Origin: Stratiolaelaps scimitus
Lineage: Eukaryota; Arthropoda; Arachnida; Mesostigmata; Laelapidae
Direction: 5' to 3'
DNA length: 64,000 nt
NCBI GenBank assembly: GCA_019614645.1
Contig: JABWDB010000037.1
Location: forward strand, 2,820,001-2,884,000
The notes under the pieces are model-generated. The model did not search any database and was not told the DNA's origin. It was given only the letters and a program-made list of their open reading frames with translations. The position numbers were made by a program, and so were the translations under genes. This document shows, in pieces, positions 38,301 through 49,735 of this stretch (positions are counted from its first letter, which is position 1; every line of letters starts with the position of its first letter).

Positions 38301-40406
38301 TTTGATCCATGGAATGGCGACTCCCAAGTTCGCCTCGTTCGAGGAACACCACACTGAGTTGTAGCTTTTTTTTTATCAGCAGAAGCAGCAACAACAGCAG
38401 TAGAACGACGATTTCTTTGTGGGATTCCGTCATAAAGATTGCTATGTCGGTATTTATGAATACCCCTCCTGGGAATGACGTCTTTTATGAACAAAAATCT
38501 GTCGCTTCAGACTAAATCGGGTATCACAGCGAGAAAAGAAGAGCCGAACGCAATCAATGCTAACGGGGGTCCTCGGCAAACGGCGATTTTTCTTTTTCTT
38601 CTTTTCTTCCTTCCTTCCTTCTTTTCAACGGATCAGAGCTATACGTTTCCAGCTCGTCGTGGTCCGCCAACACTGGTTGCTATTCGTCCTAATCGGCACC
38701 CTTCAGCGCTGCCGAGATGAATCTCGCGTTTCGCGTGCGATTTCGAATCAAGATAAGGCGGGAATGTGTGCGTTGCGGTGTTATGGTGAATCTTCGGCGT
38801 TAGCCAGGCCGGCAACAGGATATAGCGAAGGCGAGAACCTCAAGGGTGCTTAGAGTTCGTTGAACAGTGTTCGGGCATCAGACATTTTTCGCTGAGCAGC
38901 TTCCTCAGCGATTCCTTGACACCTGAATGATCGGTATATTAGTTTGATGTTCGTTGGTGCTGATGCAGACTCGACTCATGAACTAAACATTGTAGGCAGA
39001 GCAACGATAAAGTCTTGCCGTGCTCGCTGACAAAACTGAACATTCTTTGATTTTTGTCTCTCTTATATATATATATATATATTCATATTAGGTAAAATAA
39101 TGAGACTAATTATCGTCTTGCGCCGAATTCTTATTCTTGGCCGCTTTGAATTCAAATTTGGCGGAGAATGAGACACAACAATTAGCAAGCAGGCGGCGTT
39201 TGACTTGCATTTTCACAAGACAAGTGTTTGGTTTATGTTTCGAAAGAAGAAATGTCTAGCTGAAACCTATCGAAGGTTGGTTAGTGTGCACGGCCATAAT
39301 GCTCTGAATCGACGACAGGTGTGCCGTTGGTGTGTACAGCTTAGGTAAGGCTGCTGGGGTATTAATAAACATCGAGTGCGCCCACCCCTTCCCGAATCTT
39401 GATTCGATGAACGGATCGAGATAATCGAAAAAGCATTTGAGCAAACTAGAGCTTGGTGATTGACGACTTTGTCGGCTAAAATTGGCATGCCTCGTGAAAC
39501 ATGTCGTCGAATTATTAAAAATAATCTGAGGATGCAGAAAATGCAGAGGATGCAGAGGATGCAGACCGGGTTCATGAGGGACCCATTTTGCATTAGCAAA
39601 ATGGGTCCCTCATGAACCCGGTCCTGGCCGAGTAAATTGGCAATAGGAAGCACCGAGTGTGGCTGCTCGATGACAATGCTAGGGCATACCGTAGCAATGA
39701 CATTACGTCCTGGATTAAGGCCAACAAGATTGAGCGATGGCATCAACCCCCCTATTCTCCCGATTTAAGCCCGTGTGACTATGGTTGCTTCCATCGATTA
39801 AAGAGGACTATAGGTGGTAAAATGTATTCAAACATCGATTTACTCCGAGAGGCCTTAAATAACGAAGTTATAAATGGTAACAGAAATCGTGCATACATAG
39901 CCGTTAGAAGGCTGCCATTAGAACTCTGGGACCAGTGTATAAATAAAAGAGGTGCATAGCTCTAGCTCATACTAAAAAATCTTTCTTTTAACTTACTTAG
40001 TTTAGCCGAGATTGACTTGTATATGTGTCTCAGTATTTTTGGGTCAGCCTAATATATATATATATATATATATAATACATACATGCTGCTGTTACACGGG
40101 CGTATTTGACGTCCAGCGGGTAAAATTGTCGCCCACTTCTATATATGTTTTAATCAATAGTCTTATATCTCTACACTATGATTATCTTCATATCTCCACC
40201 TGTGTTTTAATATTTTTCCTTCCAGAGATGAGGGAAGCAGCTGTGACGCTTTCCGCTTCTCGTTGACAATCCGCTCAACGTGCCGGCAAAATTACATGAG
40301 GTACAGTCTCGTGGCCCTCGATCCCGAGAACAAGGAGCCCGTTGAAGAGAAATTCCTCATACCTTCAGCCTGTGTCTGCACCCTCAAATGGACTATGATT
40401 GAATAG
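35304..40406 (+). CDS. Spätzle-like secreted Toll ligand 1
   Basis: Spätzle proteins are secreted pro-ligands whose C-terminal cystine knot, once cut by a serine protease, activates Toll receptors. Exons are 35304-35395, 36004-36147, 36785-37159 and 40226-40406; all introns are phase 2; 263 residues. Residues 1-16 form a signal peptide (MFTLLSLFVFLTNSA). The pro-region includes PNCRAQTVCFEDE (exon 2) and an acidic, Asn/Ser-rich stretch. The knot begins at WPACKA, has GQWKYIVNNENYLQVV and ends CRQNYMRYSLVAL, IPSACVC. Six cysteines are visible in the knot. A cut after SNTR, just before the knot, would fit trypsin-like activation (inference). Exon 3 is the longest of the three paralogs. The last intron (3066 bp) holds an (AAC)n tract, repeats A and C and a mariner relic. 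Confidence 0.88.
35806..35868 (+). repeat. Repeat family F copy
   Basis: It shares TTTCACGTTCAGCGGGTG and ACAATTGTCGCCCCC with copies at 40.1, 51.5 and 58.5 kb. It lies in intron 1 of Spätzle-like gene 1. Confidence 0.65.
37232..37440 (+). repeat. (AAC)n compound microsatellite
   Basis: A CAA/AAC-rich tract with higher-order units (CAACACCGACAACGAACAAC occurs at least twice). It lies just inside the last intron of Spätzle-like gene 1. It gives poly-Leu/Val open frames on the minus strand that are artefacts. Confidence 0.9.
37618..37685 (+). mobile_element. SINE family A fragment
   Basis: GTTCGAGTCCCGCG, ATGACATATATATAAGAGAA, then a shortened tail in intron 3 of Spätzle-like gene 1. Confidence 0.6.
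38113..38236 (+). repeat. Repeat family C copy
   Basis: A forward copy: GTACGAGTAAGTCAGAGAAT, GGTGGCCCCGACAGGTCC, AGAGCTGAGGCCTGTCAGAT and GGGTCAGCTCG. Confidence 0.85.
39086..40054 (+). mobile_element. Tc1/mariner-type transposon, dead copy
   Basis: Plus-strand fragments of a mariner transposase occur in order. An N-terminal helix-turn-helix part is at about 39225-39340 (KKKCLAETYRRLVSVHG). A second HTH part is at about 39470-39540 (GMPRETCRRIIKNNLRM). The catalytic part is at 39657-39959 (WLLDDNARAYRS, WHQPPYSPDLSPCDYGCFH, stop). Reading frames are broken and the middle of the catalytic core is missing, replaced by a short ATGCAGAGG array and a palindrome. The ends TATTAGG..AATGAGAC (39086) and, in reverse, TATTAGGCTGACCC..CTGAGAC (40054) may be degraded terminal inverted repeats. 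It lies in intron 3 of Spätzle-like gene 1. Confidence 0.85.
39564..39623. repeat. Perfect 28-bp palindrome inside the mariner relic
   Basis: Arms 39564-39591 and 39596-39623 are exact reverse complements (beginning GACCGGGTTCATGAGGGACC) around ATTA. It sits where transposase coding sequence has been lost. Confidence 0.9.
40096..40162 (+). repeat. Repeat family F copy
   Basis: CCAGCGGGTAAAATTGTCGC core, 64 bases before the last exon of Spätzle-like gene 1. Confidence 0.6.
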
Positions 40407-40469
40407 GCGGACAACAATGGACAAAAAAAGAACAATTGGGCATTTCTCGGTTCGGAGATACACAAACAC

Positions 40470-40516
40470 ACACACACACATATATAAATATATACATATA
40501 TATTTATATATATATA
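40470..40516. repeat. (CA)n/(AT)n microsatellite downstream of Spätzle-like gene 1
   Basis: CACACACACACA followed by an AT-rich run in the probable 3' UTR or downstream of the stop codon at 40406. Confidence 0.8.
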
Positions 40517-40861
40517 ATGAACAATATTTTTCTACTGAACTGGACGTAAATGAATTCAAGTTAAGGACAACGAAACAGTGGTGAAAATGTGGTTAAATTC
40601 GGCAAAAATCCTGCCGAGTCACCGCCGCATCGAAAATGGCTGATTTCAACTTCTACTAATTATGTTTTCAAGAAAACCGTGACGATATGTATAACCATTT
40701 ATTCAGCTGAATTGTGATATGCATGTGATACTCTGTGGTGTAGACTTATTTAATAAACTAAAATCACGAAGTCATAGTAGAACCAGAAAGCGTAATATTT
40801 GAGTGTGTTGTAGCCTTTTAAAGTTCATACGCACGGACTTTAATCCGCGGCACGTCTAGGA

Positions 40862-41050
40862 TTAGTGTGGTAGATCTGCCAGGTCTGGCTTTAATATGGT
40901 AGGTCGGATTTTATTGCGGGAGGTCTGGGTTTAACGTGGTGGATATGGAAATTTAGAGTGGCAGGTCTGGGTTTTGTGTGGCTGATCTGGGTTTAATGTG
41001 GCAGGTCTGGGTTGAATGTGGCAGGTATCGATTTAATGTGGCACATCAGG
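40862..41050 (+). repeat. Degenerate 20-21 bp minisatellite
   Basis: Eight or so diverged units of roughly GGCAGGTCTGGGTTTAATGT run between Spätzle-like genes 1 and 2. Units differ by several bases each, so it is old. Confidence 0.75.
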
Positions 41051-41859
41051 ATTCGCCTTGTCAGATACGAGATTTTCAATTTCCAGCCGACTCAGACTGA
41101 TCCGATCTACCTGAAAAAAAACCATACGTCAGATCTCATCTTTGCCATACAATGCTCCTAGATGCGACCTTTTATGCAGTTTTTTAATTTTTTTTTTAGT
41201 TTGGCCTACAGTTACACTTCAACGAGCTGTTATTTGCGTTTCGTAGAACATACATACCCCCAGCATTTTGCATTGCTCTGTACGACGGGGGTAGGGACCG
41301 GGATTTGTTCAGGGCCTCCGTGAGGGTGCGCACGATTGCGGCTGTTTTCCTGGGGGCTCCCTCCCACTTGGGAGGCGTGGGGAAAGCGGGGTAGGTATTC
41401 CGTGTTACCTCGTAAATAAAAAAAAAAGAAAAAATTGCTCTGTACGTGTCTTTGCATTGCTTGATAGTCTTGAAGTTCTTGCAATCCCCAACTTGACAAT
41501 TTTCTTAACGAGTTAAGCGCTTATGCTGGGTGTCATAATCATACACGTGTTTTTCTTAGTTGCTTTTGCTAGATAACGTGAAGCTTTCGCGGCGCCAAGA
41601 TCCTACCCAAGGTTTGACGTCGATCTAATCGAAAGCTTATGACTTTTGGGAGTTGACAATCTCGGTCAATAGTATTACGATTGGGAATATGTGGTGGCAC
41701 TGTCCCGTTGAATGAGACGGACTCTGGGGAAAACATCGTAACAAGCAATATGCAGTACACAATAAAATTCATCACAGAATCCATCGCGAGGAACAGGCCA
41801 CCCATCACTTGTGTGTCAAGCAACGGAATCCTTGGCCAGGTGGTATCGGTAAGGATAAA

Positions 41860-42007
41860 GGTTTATTGGTTTGATATTTTAGAGGAACACGCAATTTGTA
41901 CAATGTTTAAGTTCTCTTCTTATATGTCCTCGTCACGGAGCGGGACTCGAACCTGCAACCTCTGGCTTTTTACAGCCAGAGACGACTGAGCCACCCTCCA
42001 AGGCACC
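41860..42007 (-). mobile_element. SINE family A copy (full length)
   Basis: The best-preserved tRNA-like head: on the minus strand GGTGGCTCAGTCGTC (A-box region), CTCTGGCTGTAAAAAGCCAG hairpin, GCAGGTTCGAGTCCCGC B box, then AACTTAAACATTGTACAAAT and AATAAACC. Confidence 0.85.
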
Positions 42008-42089
42008 GCGCAGATAGATTGAGATGTTTTAAGCAGAGCTGGTAAGCAGAAATATGTTGTAAACTAGTAGGTGACGATGGAGCGAATCA

Positions 42090-42182
42090 TTCGCAGGTTC
42101 GAGTTCCGTGTCGTGACATATAAGAGAACTTACGCATTGCAAAAACTGCAGTTCCTTTAATAAACCAATAGAGCTTTACCTT
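42090..42182 (+). mobile_element. SINE family A copy
   Basis: GCAGGTTCGAGTTCCGTG, GTGACATATAAGAGAACTTA, GCATTGCAAAAACTGCAG, TTTAATAAACC. It is inverted relative to the neighbour ending at 42007. Confidence 0.85.
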
Positions 42183-43340
42183 TACCGAGTAAAGGGTCTC
42201 TCCAGGCCAGTCCATCCGTGATCTTCACAGTCCATCGGTGAAGTTCGTTGGCTTAGTCACAGCTACCTGATTCTGGGAAGTATGAGCACTACACCTTATC
42301 ATCTTATTTGCCTTCCCGTATTGAAATTATGTAATAAAACAGACAACTCATTATTATTAGTGTTAATATTATTATTATTATTATTATTATTATCATCATC
42401 ATTATTATAAATATATCAAATATCTAAGATACACCTGGTGTATATTCCATTACGTACTACATAGACATTCAGTCTAAATATGATTTTGAGTCTAGGTGAT
42501 ACAGTGCACCGTATAAGGACCTTTGCCGTACGAAGCCCCAGTCATTATAGCAGGTGAATAAGGTCCATAACGTGAAAAAGGATATATATATATCACAAAA
42601 AGTCAGATCCGTCAAGAACAAAGAGGCGAAATACTCACATAGGGGACTACAAACAGGACCCAATGGAGAAGGACCTCAGAGAGGGATTAATGGTTTGCCT
42701 GAGAGGTTGATATTGGGTGGTTTCATTCAAGTCACGTGAAATTAAAGGACGTGCTTACCCAGGCCCGTAGGACCTTTACCATTCATCGCTCATTTCTCGT
42801 TCAATGGATGCCCAGATATATGCTACTGTTCCCGTTGCTGAGAGAACTGCTCAAGCTCAGCTCGAATCCTAGGACCTCACGGAAACACCACCGTACACGC
42901 TTTGGGCTCTGTGCACTGATCGATGTGTGGTCGTTTGAAATAGCGAACTACCATTACAGCTCAGCTATGCTATGTTAGCCGTATGTACGAGAGGAACCTT
43001 GTTTGGCCATTTGAGCTGTCCTGTGAGATTGCCTTTGAGTGCTACTCGAGTTCACCAGAGAGTAAAAGATGGCACACGGCAGATGCGATGCTTCGATGGA
43101 CACCAGTGCTCTGAGCGACCACCCTATCCGCTGGCTGGGAGAGGTCGCTTTGCAAAGGAACTCCCAGGTCGAGCAATGCCACACTAGAATGAGCACGGTA
43201 GCACGACGACCTCTGGTGTGCGGCGCACATGTCGGTCTGGGGGGGTCGATGTTCTGTTTTAGGTTTGTGGTTTGGAGAAACTGCGTTTGCACCTCATTGA
43301 AAGGTGTTTCAATGAAATTAGCCAAAGGCTATATTGGATC

Positions 43341-43372
<32 letters not shown>

Positions 43373-43385
43373 TGCCGTGCCTAAT

Positions 43386-43545
43386 CTAGGGAAGAGATAG
43401 ACTCTCAGCAGAGGTTGGGGTTTTAGCAGGCAGAGGAGGCGTTTCACCATTTACGTGTCAACCCACCAACCTCCCTGCACTGGATCGGAGCCCACTTCCG
43501 ATTGAGATTCGAATGTGTCCAGTGGTATCCGGGCGTTTGGAGATA
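43386..43545 (+). repeat. Repeat family E copy
   Basis: AGACTCTCAGCAGAGGTTGG, GCAGGCAGAGGAGGCGTTTC, CCCTGCACTGGATCGGAGCC, and a GTCCAGTGGTATCCGGGCGT end. Other copies are near 44.0, 46.8, 53.3, 56.3 and 60.7 kb. Confidence 0.75.
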
Positions 43546-43994
43546 GTTTCATCCTCAACAAAAGCTGGTACCTAGAAGGACAGAAATAGTGCTTGTTTTT
43601 ATGCTGTGGCTACAATGTGAATACGAAACTTACCTATTGATTGTACTGTGTGTATATATATATATAGGTGTGTGAGAACGACTAGATAATCGAACGTCGG
43701 CTATAGATGTCATCAACAACAGTTCAGTGCAACCACAATGAGTGATAAAGGCATCTTCGTGGTATTCTATCTTACTCGTTACTAAGTTCTTGTTCATAAT
43801 AATAATAATAATAATAATAATAATCGTAATAATAATTAAAACCTCGCTTATCTAGCTATTCCAATGAGTGAGTTTGCGAAAGCTTTCTTTTTGGATTCGA
43901 TAAACTCATCTATACTAGTTATTTAATGCAATATCAGAAACCTGTCCCTTGGATCGATGGGGGTTCCCCGTGAAGTCCCCCCTAGGGCAACCCT

Positions 43995-44098
43995 ACCCCT
44001 TGCCGGGGCTTCACGCCAACTGCCGACCCCCAGCGTGTCCAAGTCGGTGGTGTCCGTGCGTTTGAAGAAAGAAATTTCCACCTCTCAAAAAAAAAACC
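43995..44098 (+). repeat. Repeat family E 3' half
   Basis: CGTGTCCAAGTCGGTGGTGT, CCGTGCGTTTGAAGAAAGAA and ATTTCCACCTCTC with a terminal A-run. It is preceded by a C-rich stretch (CCCCTAGGGCAACCCTACCC). Confidence 0.65.
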
Positions 44099-44555
44099 TG
44101 TCCAGGTCGCCGGTTTGCCAGTTAACTAAAGCTAAAAATGTTCTATCCGAATTAGGCTGAACAGGTTCGTCGTGTCGTAATGTAAAATTCAGCCGGACCC
44201 CCACCATCCAAAAGCGGCTATGCGGATGATTCGCTCGTTAGATCGAAATCGCCCCGGTTGGTGTTGTGACTCGCCCGTGCTGAGCTTCAGCTTTCGAGGT
44301 AATCATATTGACGAGAAACGAGATCGCCTTTGCGGGTTGGGCGCCGCGTGACTTGTTTATAAACGTGTATACAACACGGATGCGTAAATGTATATCACGA
44401 TATGGTCATTGATCAGTGTCCCCTCTCGCCTCCACAATCGGTGAGAGGCAAGTGAATAGCTTAAGAGACACCCGATCTCGACTGGGTCCCGTATTGCGAC
44501 AAATTGTATACTAACATGCGCGTTTTAGGTATATATATACCTAAAACCTATGTGT

Positions 44556-44660
44556 CCCGTGGATGGTCTAGTGGTGAGCGTTATAGACTACTAGACCGGA
44601 GGGACGCGTGTGTGTTGGGTTCAAATCCTGTCAGACGCGGAGAATCTTTGGAGTTCTTTA
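44556..44660 (+). mobile_element. tRNA-Glu-like SINE head (family D)
   Basis: TGGTCTAGTGGTGAGCG resembles an A box and GGGTTCAAATCC a B box, but the acceptor stem does not pair, so it is not a working tRNA gene. An inverted partial copy is at 58588-58630. In both places it abuts a repeat C unit. Confidence 0.65.
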
Positions 44661-44691
44661 TCATCTTTCTTTATCTGAGGATTCTTGTCAG

Positions 44692-44816
44692 GTACGAGTA
44701 AGGCAGAGAATAAGCAAAGGTGGCCCCGACAGGTCCTCATAGTAATACCTAAAAAGGTTAAGAGCTGAGGCCTGTCACATAGGGGAACAGCTGAGGGTCA
44801 GCTCGAAAAACAAAAA
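44692..44816 (+). repeat. Repeat family C copy
   Basis: A complete forward copy from TACGAGTAAGGCAGAGAATA to GGGTCAGCTCGAAAAAC. Confidence 0.9.
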
Positions 44817-45229
44817 CGATTTTATTACTAAAAATTATTCTAATTTTGTTCAATTGTTCTGTACGAACGTCTGAAAGTCTCTTTCCCCAAAGATTTACGG
44901 AAAGAGATGATTCGCGTCCAGCGAGTTAGGTTGAACTTTAATTGTTTGTCCCGTTTCTACTGTTTACTCTTGCAACTTTGTCAATATCGATCTCTGTTGT
45001 CGAAGTAGATTGCGATCACCACTACGATCGATACGTCTATTACGAATTTGGTAGAAAACTATAATTAGTCGTAAGAGTTAGTTAATTTCTCGGCAGCCTT
45101 CCACATGCGTCTGTGCGCGCGCAAACGCGGCTGAATCCGATCATGCGTGACCAACAGCCTAAAAAACCTGCCTGACCTTGTCTACAAGTCTAATTCTCCC
45201 TCGGAGCGTATGTTCCATCCGCGTCACTC

Positions 45230-45249
45230 CCTAGGCAACGTTGCCTAGG
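45230..45249. repeat. Perfect 20-bp palindrome upstream of Spätzle-like gene 2
   Basis: CCTAGGCAACGTTGCCTAGG reads identically on both strands, about 230 bases before the start codon of the gene at 45480. It could be a protein-binding site. It resembles but does not match an RFX X-box, whose half-sites lie in the opposite order. Confidence 0.7.
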
Positions 45250-45479
45250 TCGTTGAAGTTCGCTCAATGATCAGCGGAGGGAGGCCGCCTCGCCAGGCGA
45301 TTCAGTCCTTACTCGTATAAGCGTCTCAAGAGCAGTACATTCACTCGAGGGTGTCCAGAACATGGTAGTCTCCGACGAACGTCAGAAAAGTCGTTCGACT
45401 TTTAAATCAACTCAGCGAAAATGCGCATGGTTCTTCTAGAAGCGGATCTCTTTCATCTGTTATCCAATTACTATCCGGT

Positions 45480-48400
45480 ATGAATGCGTGGAGACTCTTC
45501 CGCGTGTTGATTGTAACAGTGGCTCACATAGGCCACAGCTGGGCCCGTGCTGGACAACCTCCAACGGCAAATGGTCGCCGCATCAATACCGTCAGGTATG
45601 AGATATATATATATATATGCTTCTAGACCCCCTAATAACTCCTCTGATTATTGTCTATTTAAAGTTGTGCAACTAAATGTACATAATACTAAATTGTTGT
45701 AAGAAGTCTCTTACAAGATATGTCTCTAGTTATTGTATATATGATGTATTGTCAGACGCACAATCATAGTCAATTAGAGCGAAATACATAGATATGCCAC
45801 AGCTAATAACTGAACAAAGATTATTTAATTACTCCGCGCGCTATTGAAAGCAGTAACAAACAGGAGACTTAGTTGCTCTGTGACAGACAAGTACATTATA
45901 GCTAGTCACTTTGACATTCTAAATATTTAATTACTTCATTGAAAGTGATTTTACATAATAGTATCGTAACTATAACAATAATATCGAAACTACAGCATGT
46001 GCAGAACGTAAGGTAAAGGCTTATTGATTTATTAAAGGAGGTGCAATTTTTGCAATGCTTAAGCTCTCATATATGTCATTGTCACGCAGCGGGGCTCGAA
46101 CCTGCGCCCTCTGGCCTTCGATAGCCAGAGGCTTAGCCGTCCAAACTACGGCGCTAACGCCAGCGCAGTAACCCGTCTCGGATCTGTTGTTCGCATCGAT
46201 CTCGAGGAAAAAGAAGTACCTGAGCCTATCATTTGTGATTTCGATATTGTCACACTTCTCGTGCACCGTTTCATCATGATTAATTGCCTCATAATTAATT
46301 CATATTTGATACCTAAAAATGCTCGTTGTTCTAAGGGGGGTGCCAGGGTGGAGAGAGTCTTATGTATATCTACAGTTGCATTCATCTGATTGCATCTAAT
46401 ATCTCTCATTGGGTGCCATCATTGTTCGAACAAGGAGGACTCTAGTATATGCACAGACCTTGAGATTAATCTTTCATCATTAGGTATTCAAGCGTTCGTT
46501 GAAAAAAAGGCTATTTTTCATTACTTTGATAACCCATAGGAAAAAAAAGAAATCGATCTGATTCCTCGGTAACATCACATGACTACAAGCAGTTTCTGAT
46601 CTCTGAGCTGTTTCGGTGCTGGCACCGATCGTATAAATGAGCGCTTCGCCATTTGCTGAACATTGAGGAGCCCGCTACCCATTTGTCGCCCGGTCGATAC
46701 AGGGTCATTCGTTTACGAAGTCGGATCTCTTTCTTCGTTGAACTGTTGCGCGAATCCTTTAAGACCTTTTTCCTTTTCTTTCTTTGAGAGGAGGAAATTT
46801 CCTTCAAACGCACGGACACCACCAGAGAGACTTCCAATCTCCATGAAAGTGTCCACGTCCACCGCACCGTTGCACACATTCGCACGTTTACATGTATCGG
46901 GGGTGAGAGGAGGTCAGTCGTATGAGGTAATGCCGAGTTCTACCGTAGACATTAAACGCTGGCTGTGAGTCAATTCGAAAAAGTTCAGTTCAGACCTGGC
47001 CACTCAAGGTTTCTTTCTCGATTTTTGCAACTTCCACTCGACGTCGACCCGGTGTGTGGTGCATCTGTGGTACGTTGTGGCACCCTTGCCAACCGTGTTA
47101 CCAACTTGGTCACCACCTGTTCGGCCATCCTCAGCTGGTTACCACACCCCAGAATATCTCCTCTCGCCCGGATCGGTCGGATCTGTCCGCTTCTCTGGAG
47201 CACCTCAAACATTGTAACCGGGCCCGTATTTGCGAACAGCATGGGTATCATCTCTAATGTTTCTGCAGTAATTCTTCAGCTACTTGTTAATTTCGAGCTC
47301 AGGTAATGTTAGCCATGGACATAATTAGTGGTTGATGGTGAGGATATGTCACACGACTTAGGTTCGGACTGGCTTTCCTGACCATGCGTTATTATTGGAC
47401 TTAAGCGAGCTATTGGATTTAATTGAATCAAACACCGTTTACTGTTCCAGATCAAATTCGGAGTTAAATTCGGCGAGGCCACTCGTTCCGATCAACCCGC
47501 GGTGCAGATCGGTAGATTTGTGTGACATCTCGGAGGCCCACGACATCAACTACCCTGTGTATGTATGTGTATCTTCGTATACAACTGCTGCAGGAAATGA
47601 CCCTATGATGATGATGATGATGATTATTATTATCATAATGATGTTGTCCACCAATGGATCCGGTGTTGGGCAAAGTATTCCACGTATTGTGTACCCATGT
47701 TTTTTCACTATGGTTGCATTCATTGACGATCACCTCAATCGTAAGCCTGATGGACAGAGACACACACCCACACACAAACACGTGGTGGAATTCAGATTTC
47801 TAAAAATTCAACCTTCGTCCGCGCATCGCCGACGACACAACACGGGGACGATGAGATCCCAAAGAGATCCCATTCATGCTTGGCAGGTTTTTCGATCAAG
47901 TTTGATCTCGTTGTCGCCAGCGACGACGACAATGATGACGACTATATTTAGCCGTGGCGTATTATCAGTATGATGATGATTAGGCCAATTTGCTATATGG
48001 ACATATTCTCATACCGTAATCGATATTATTGTTCTTATTGTGTGAAACTATCGGCGACATACCATAAAATGATGTGGGTTACAGCGTTCTGTGCTGATTT
48101 GATTTGATTACATACTTTTTTTATATCGCTCAATGTGAGCATTAGCTGCTACTATTGGGAAATGGCGGTTATTGACAGCATGTGTGAACAGCTGTGCTCT
48201 CCGATAATTCAGAAAAAAAAATCCTAATTCTGGAATTACATAATTCTATTCAAGTAGTTCAGAATACATAGGTATATGATGCAGCCTCGTGCGGGTGAGG
48301 TCCAATTAAAATGAGTTCCTTTTTCTTTTAGGTTATTCCTATCTGTCGATCTTTTCAGATTTGCCAAATCAGATCTACAATGAACTGTAGGCCATACTGA

Positions 48401-49551
48401 ACGTCATAGTCATATACGTAGAGCAAGTTAAATTCTGCACGATTACGGCAGCTAATTATCTAATCAAGGTGTACACTAATAAAGCGCTATAGAATCCCGC
48501 CGAGACGAAACCTCCAATGTTGACGAAATCTCCGAAATCCCAAGCGAACGTGATGATTACACGTTGATCGCACGTCAGCCCGCATGGGTCCACATACGTG
48601 AATTCGCTTCTTCGCTGTCACTCAAAGTTATTAACATTGTTGCCAACAAAACCTAATGAGTATGTCTATTCTTAGATGCGTATGTGTCCCATATACCCGA
48701 TCTGAATGACCCCCCCGAGCACGTTTTACCGTTGACGGTTTTACCGTCGACGGTTTTGTACCGTGTTCACCACCATCACGTAGTGTACCGAGGGCATCGT
48801 TGATCGCAATACCGCGATGTGTGACGAAATGATGATGTATTCACTGCAACTTCGACCTCTATTACCATCCCAATATTGTTTGTATCTTCCTCAGCGAGGC
48901 GATCGCTGCCGGCATCCGCCGGCTCCAGATGACGAGCAAGCAGGTCTCACTGGATCGAGGGGCAGGATCGATTCAACATCAGCCTTTGACTGTTTCAACG
49001 GCGCGTCGTTTTGCCTCGGCCGCGTCGGCGGCCGCCCATGGCTTCGATGCCGATGAGCATCAGATGTGCGACTCGAGGGAGATTACAATTACGCCGGCGG
49101 CTGGCAACACGCTTGAGCGAAAATGGAGATATATTGTCAATGGCGATGAGTATCAACAGGTGATTCGGGCACATGTCTGCAGGTGAGATTGCACCTCGCC
49201 ACCCCCTTGTACTAATGGTTAATGTTTTCATTGCTTCGAACGTTTAACCCGTCATGTAAACTTCGTGTGAGCTATTTGGAATTGATCGAGAACAAACTCT
49301 GGACAAACACCCTAGGGGACCCATAGGATTTTCTCGAATATATAATACATTGTTGCGTCTGCGGTAAATGCTTCCAGACTGACTCACAGCTAACATTTAA
49401 AGTCCACGGTACAACTGCTTACAGCGTAAAGCGGACAATCCCTTCAAATGCAAATGTGCAACGGATGGGGATCGAACCCGTGCATCTACGTCGGGTCTCC
49501 TCCGATTGCAAGGCGCACACGAACGCACCACGCCACCGGGCGTCTGATTAG

Positions 49552-49587
<36 letters not shown>

Positions 49588-49671
49588 ATCCTTTTTTTTG
49601 GACCACCCACGACTTTGTGGATGGCAAGTTTATTAAAAACAAAATTACGGAACATGTACATGATTACTTCG

Positions 49672-49735
<64 letters not shown>

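Larger units (their letters stand above)
41051..45479. other. Intergenic between Spätzle-like genes 1 and 2, repeat-rich
   Basis: No gene is supported. It contains SINE A copies in opposite orientations (41860-42007, 42090-42182), ATT/AAT tracts (42355-42410, 43797-43830), an (AT)n run (43341-43370), repeat E copies (43386-43545, 43995-44098), a tRNA-like head (44556-44660), a C copy (44692-44816) and a 20-bp palindrome (45230-45249). Open frames at 42736-43389 look like a damaged mobile element but I cannot name it. Confidence 0.4.

Noticed and set aside
44556..44640. A working tRNA gene
   Set aside because: A and B boxes are present but the acceptor stem does not pair properly, and it is followed by repeat sequence. 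It fits a tRNA-derived SINE head.
47395..47973. 192-codon plus-strand open frame as a single gene
   Set aside because: It contains exon 2 of Spätzle-like gene 2 (47451-47558) and simply runs on into the intron with ATG and CAC repeats.
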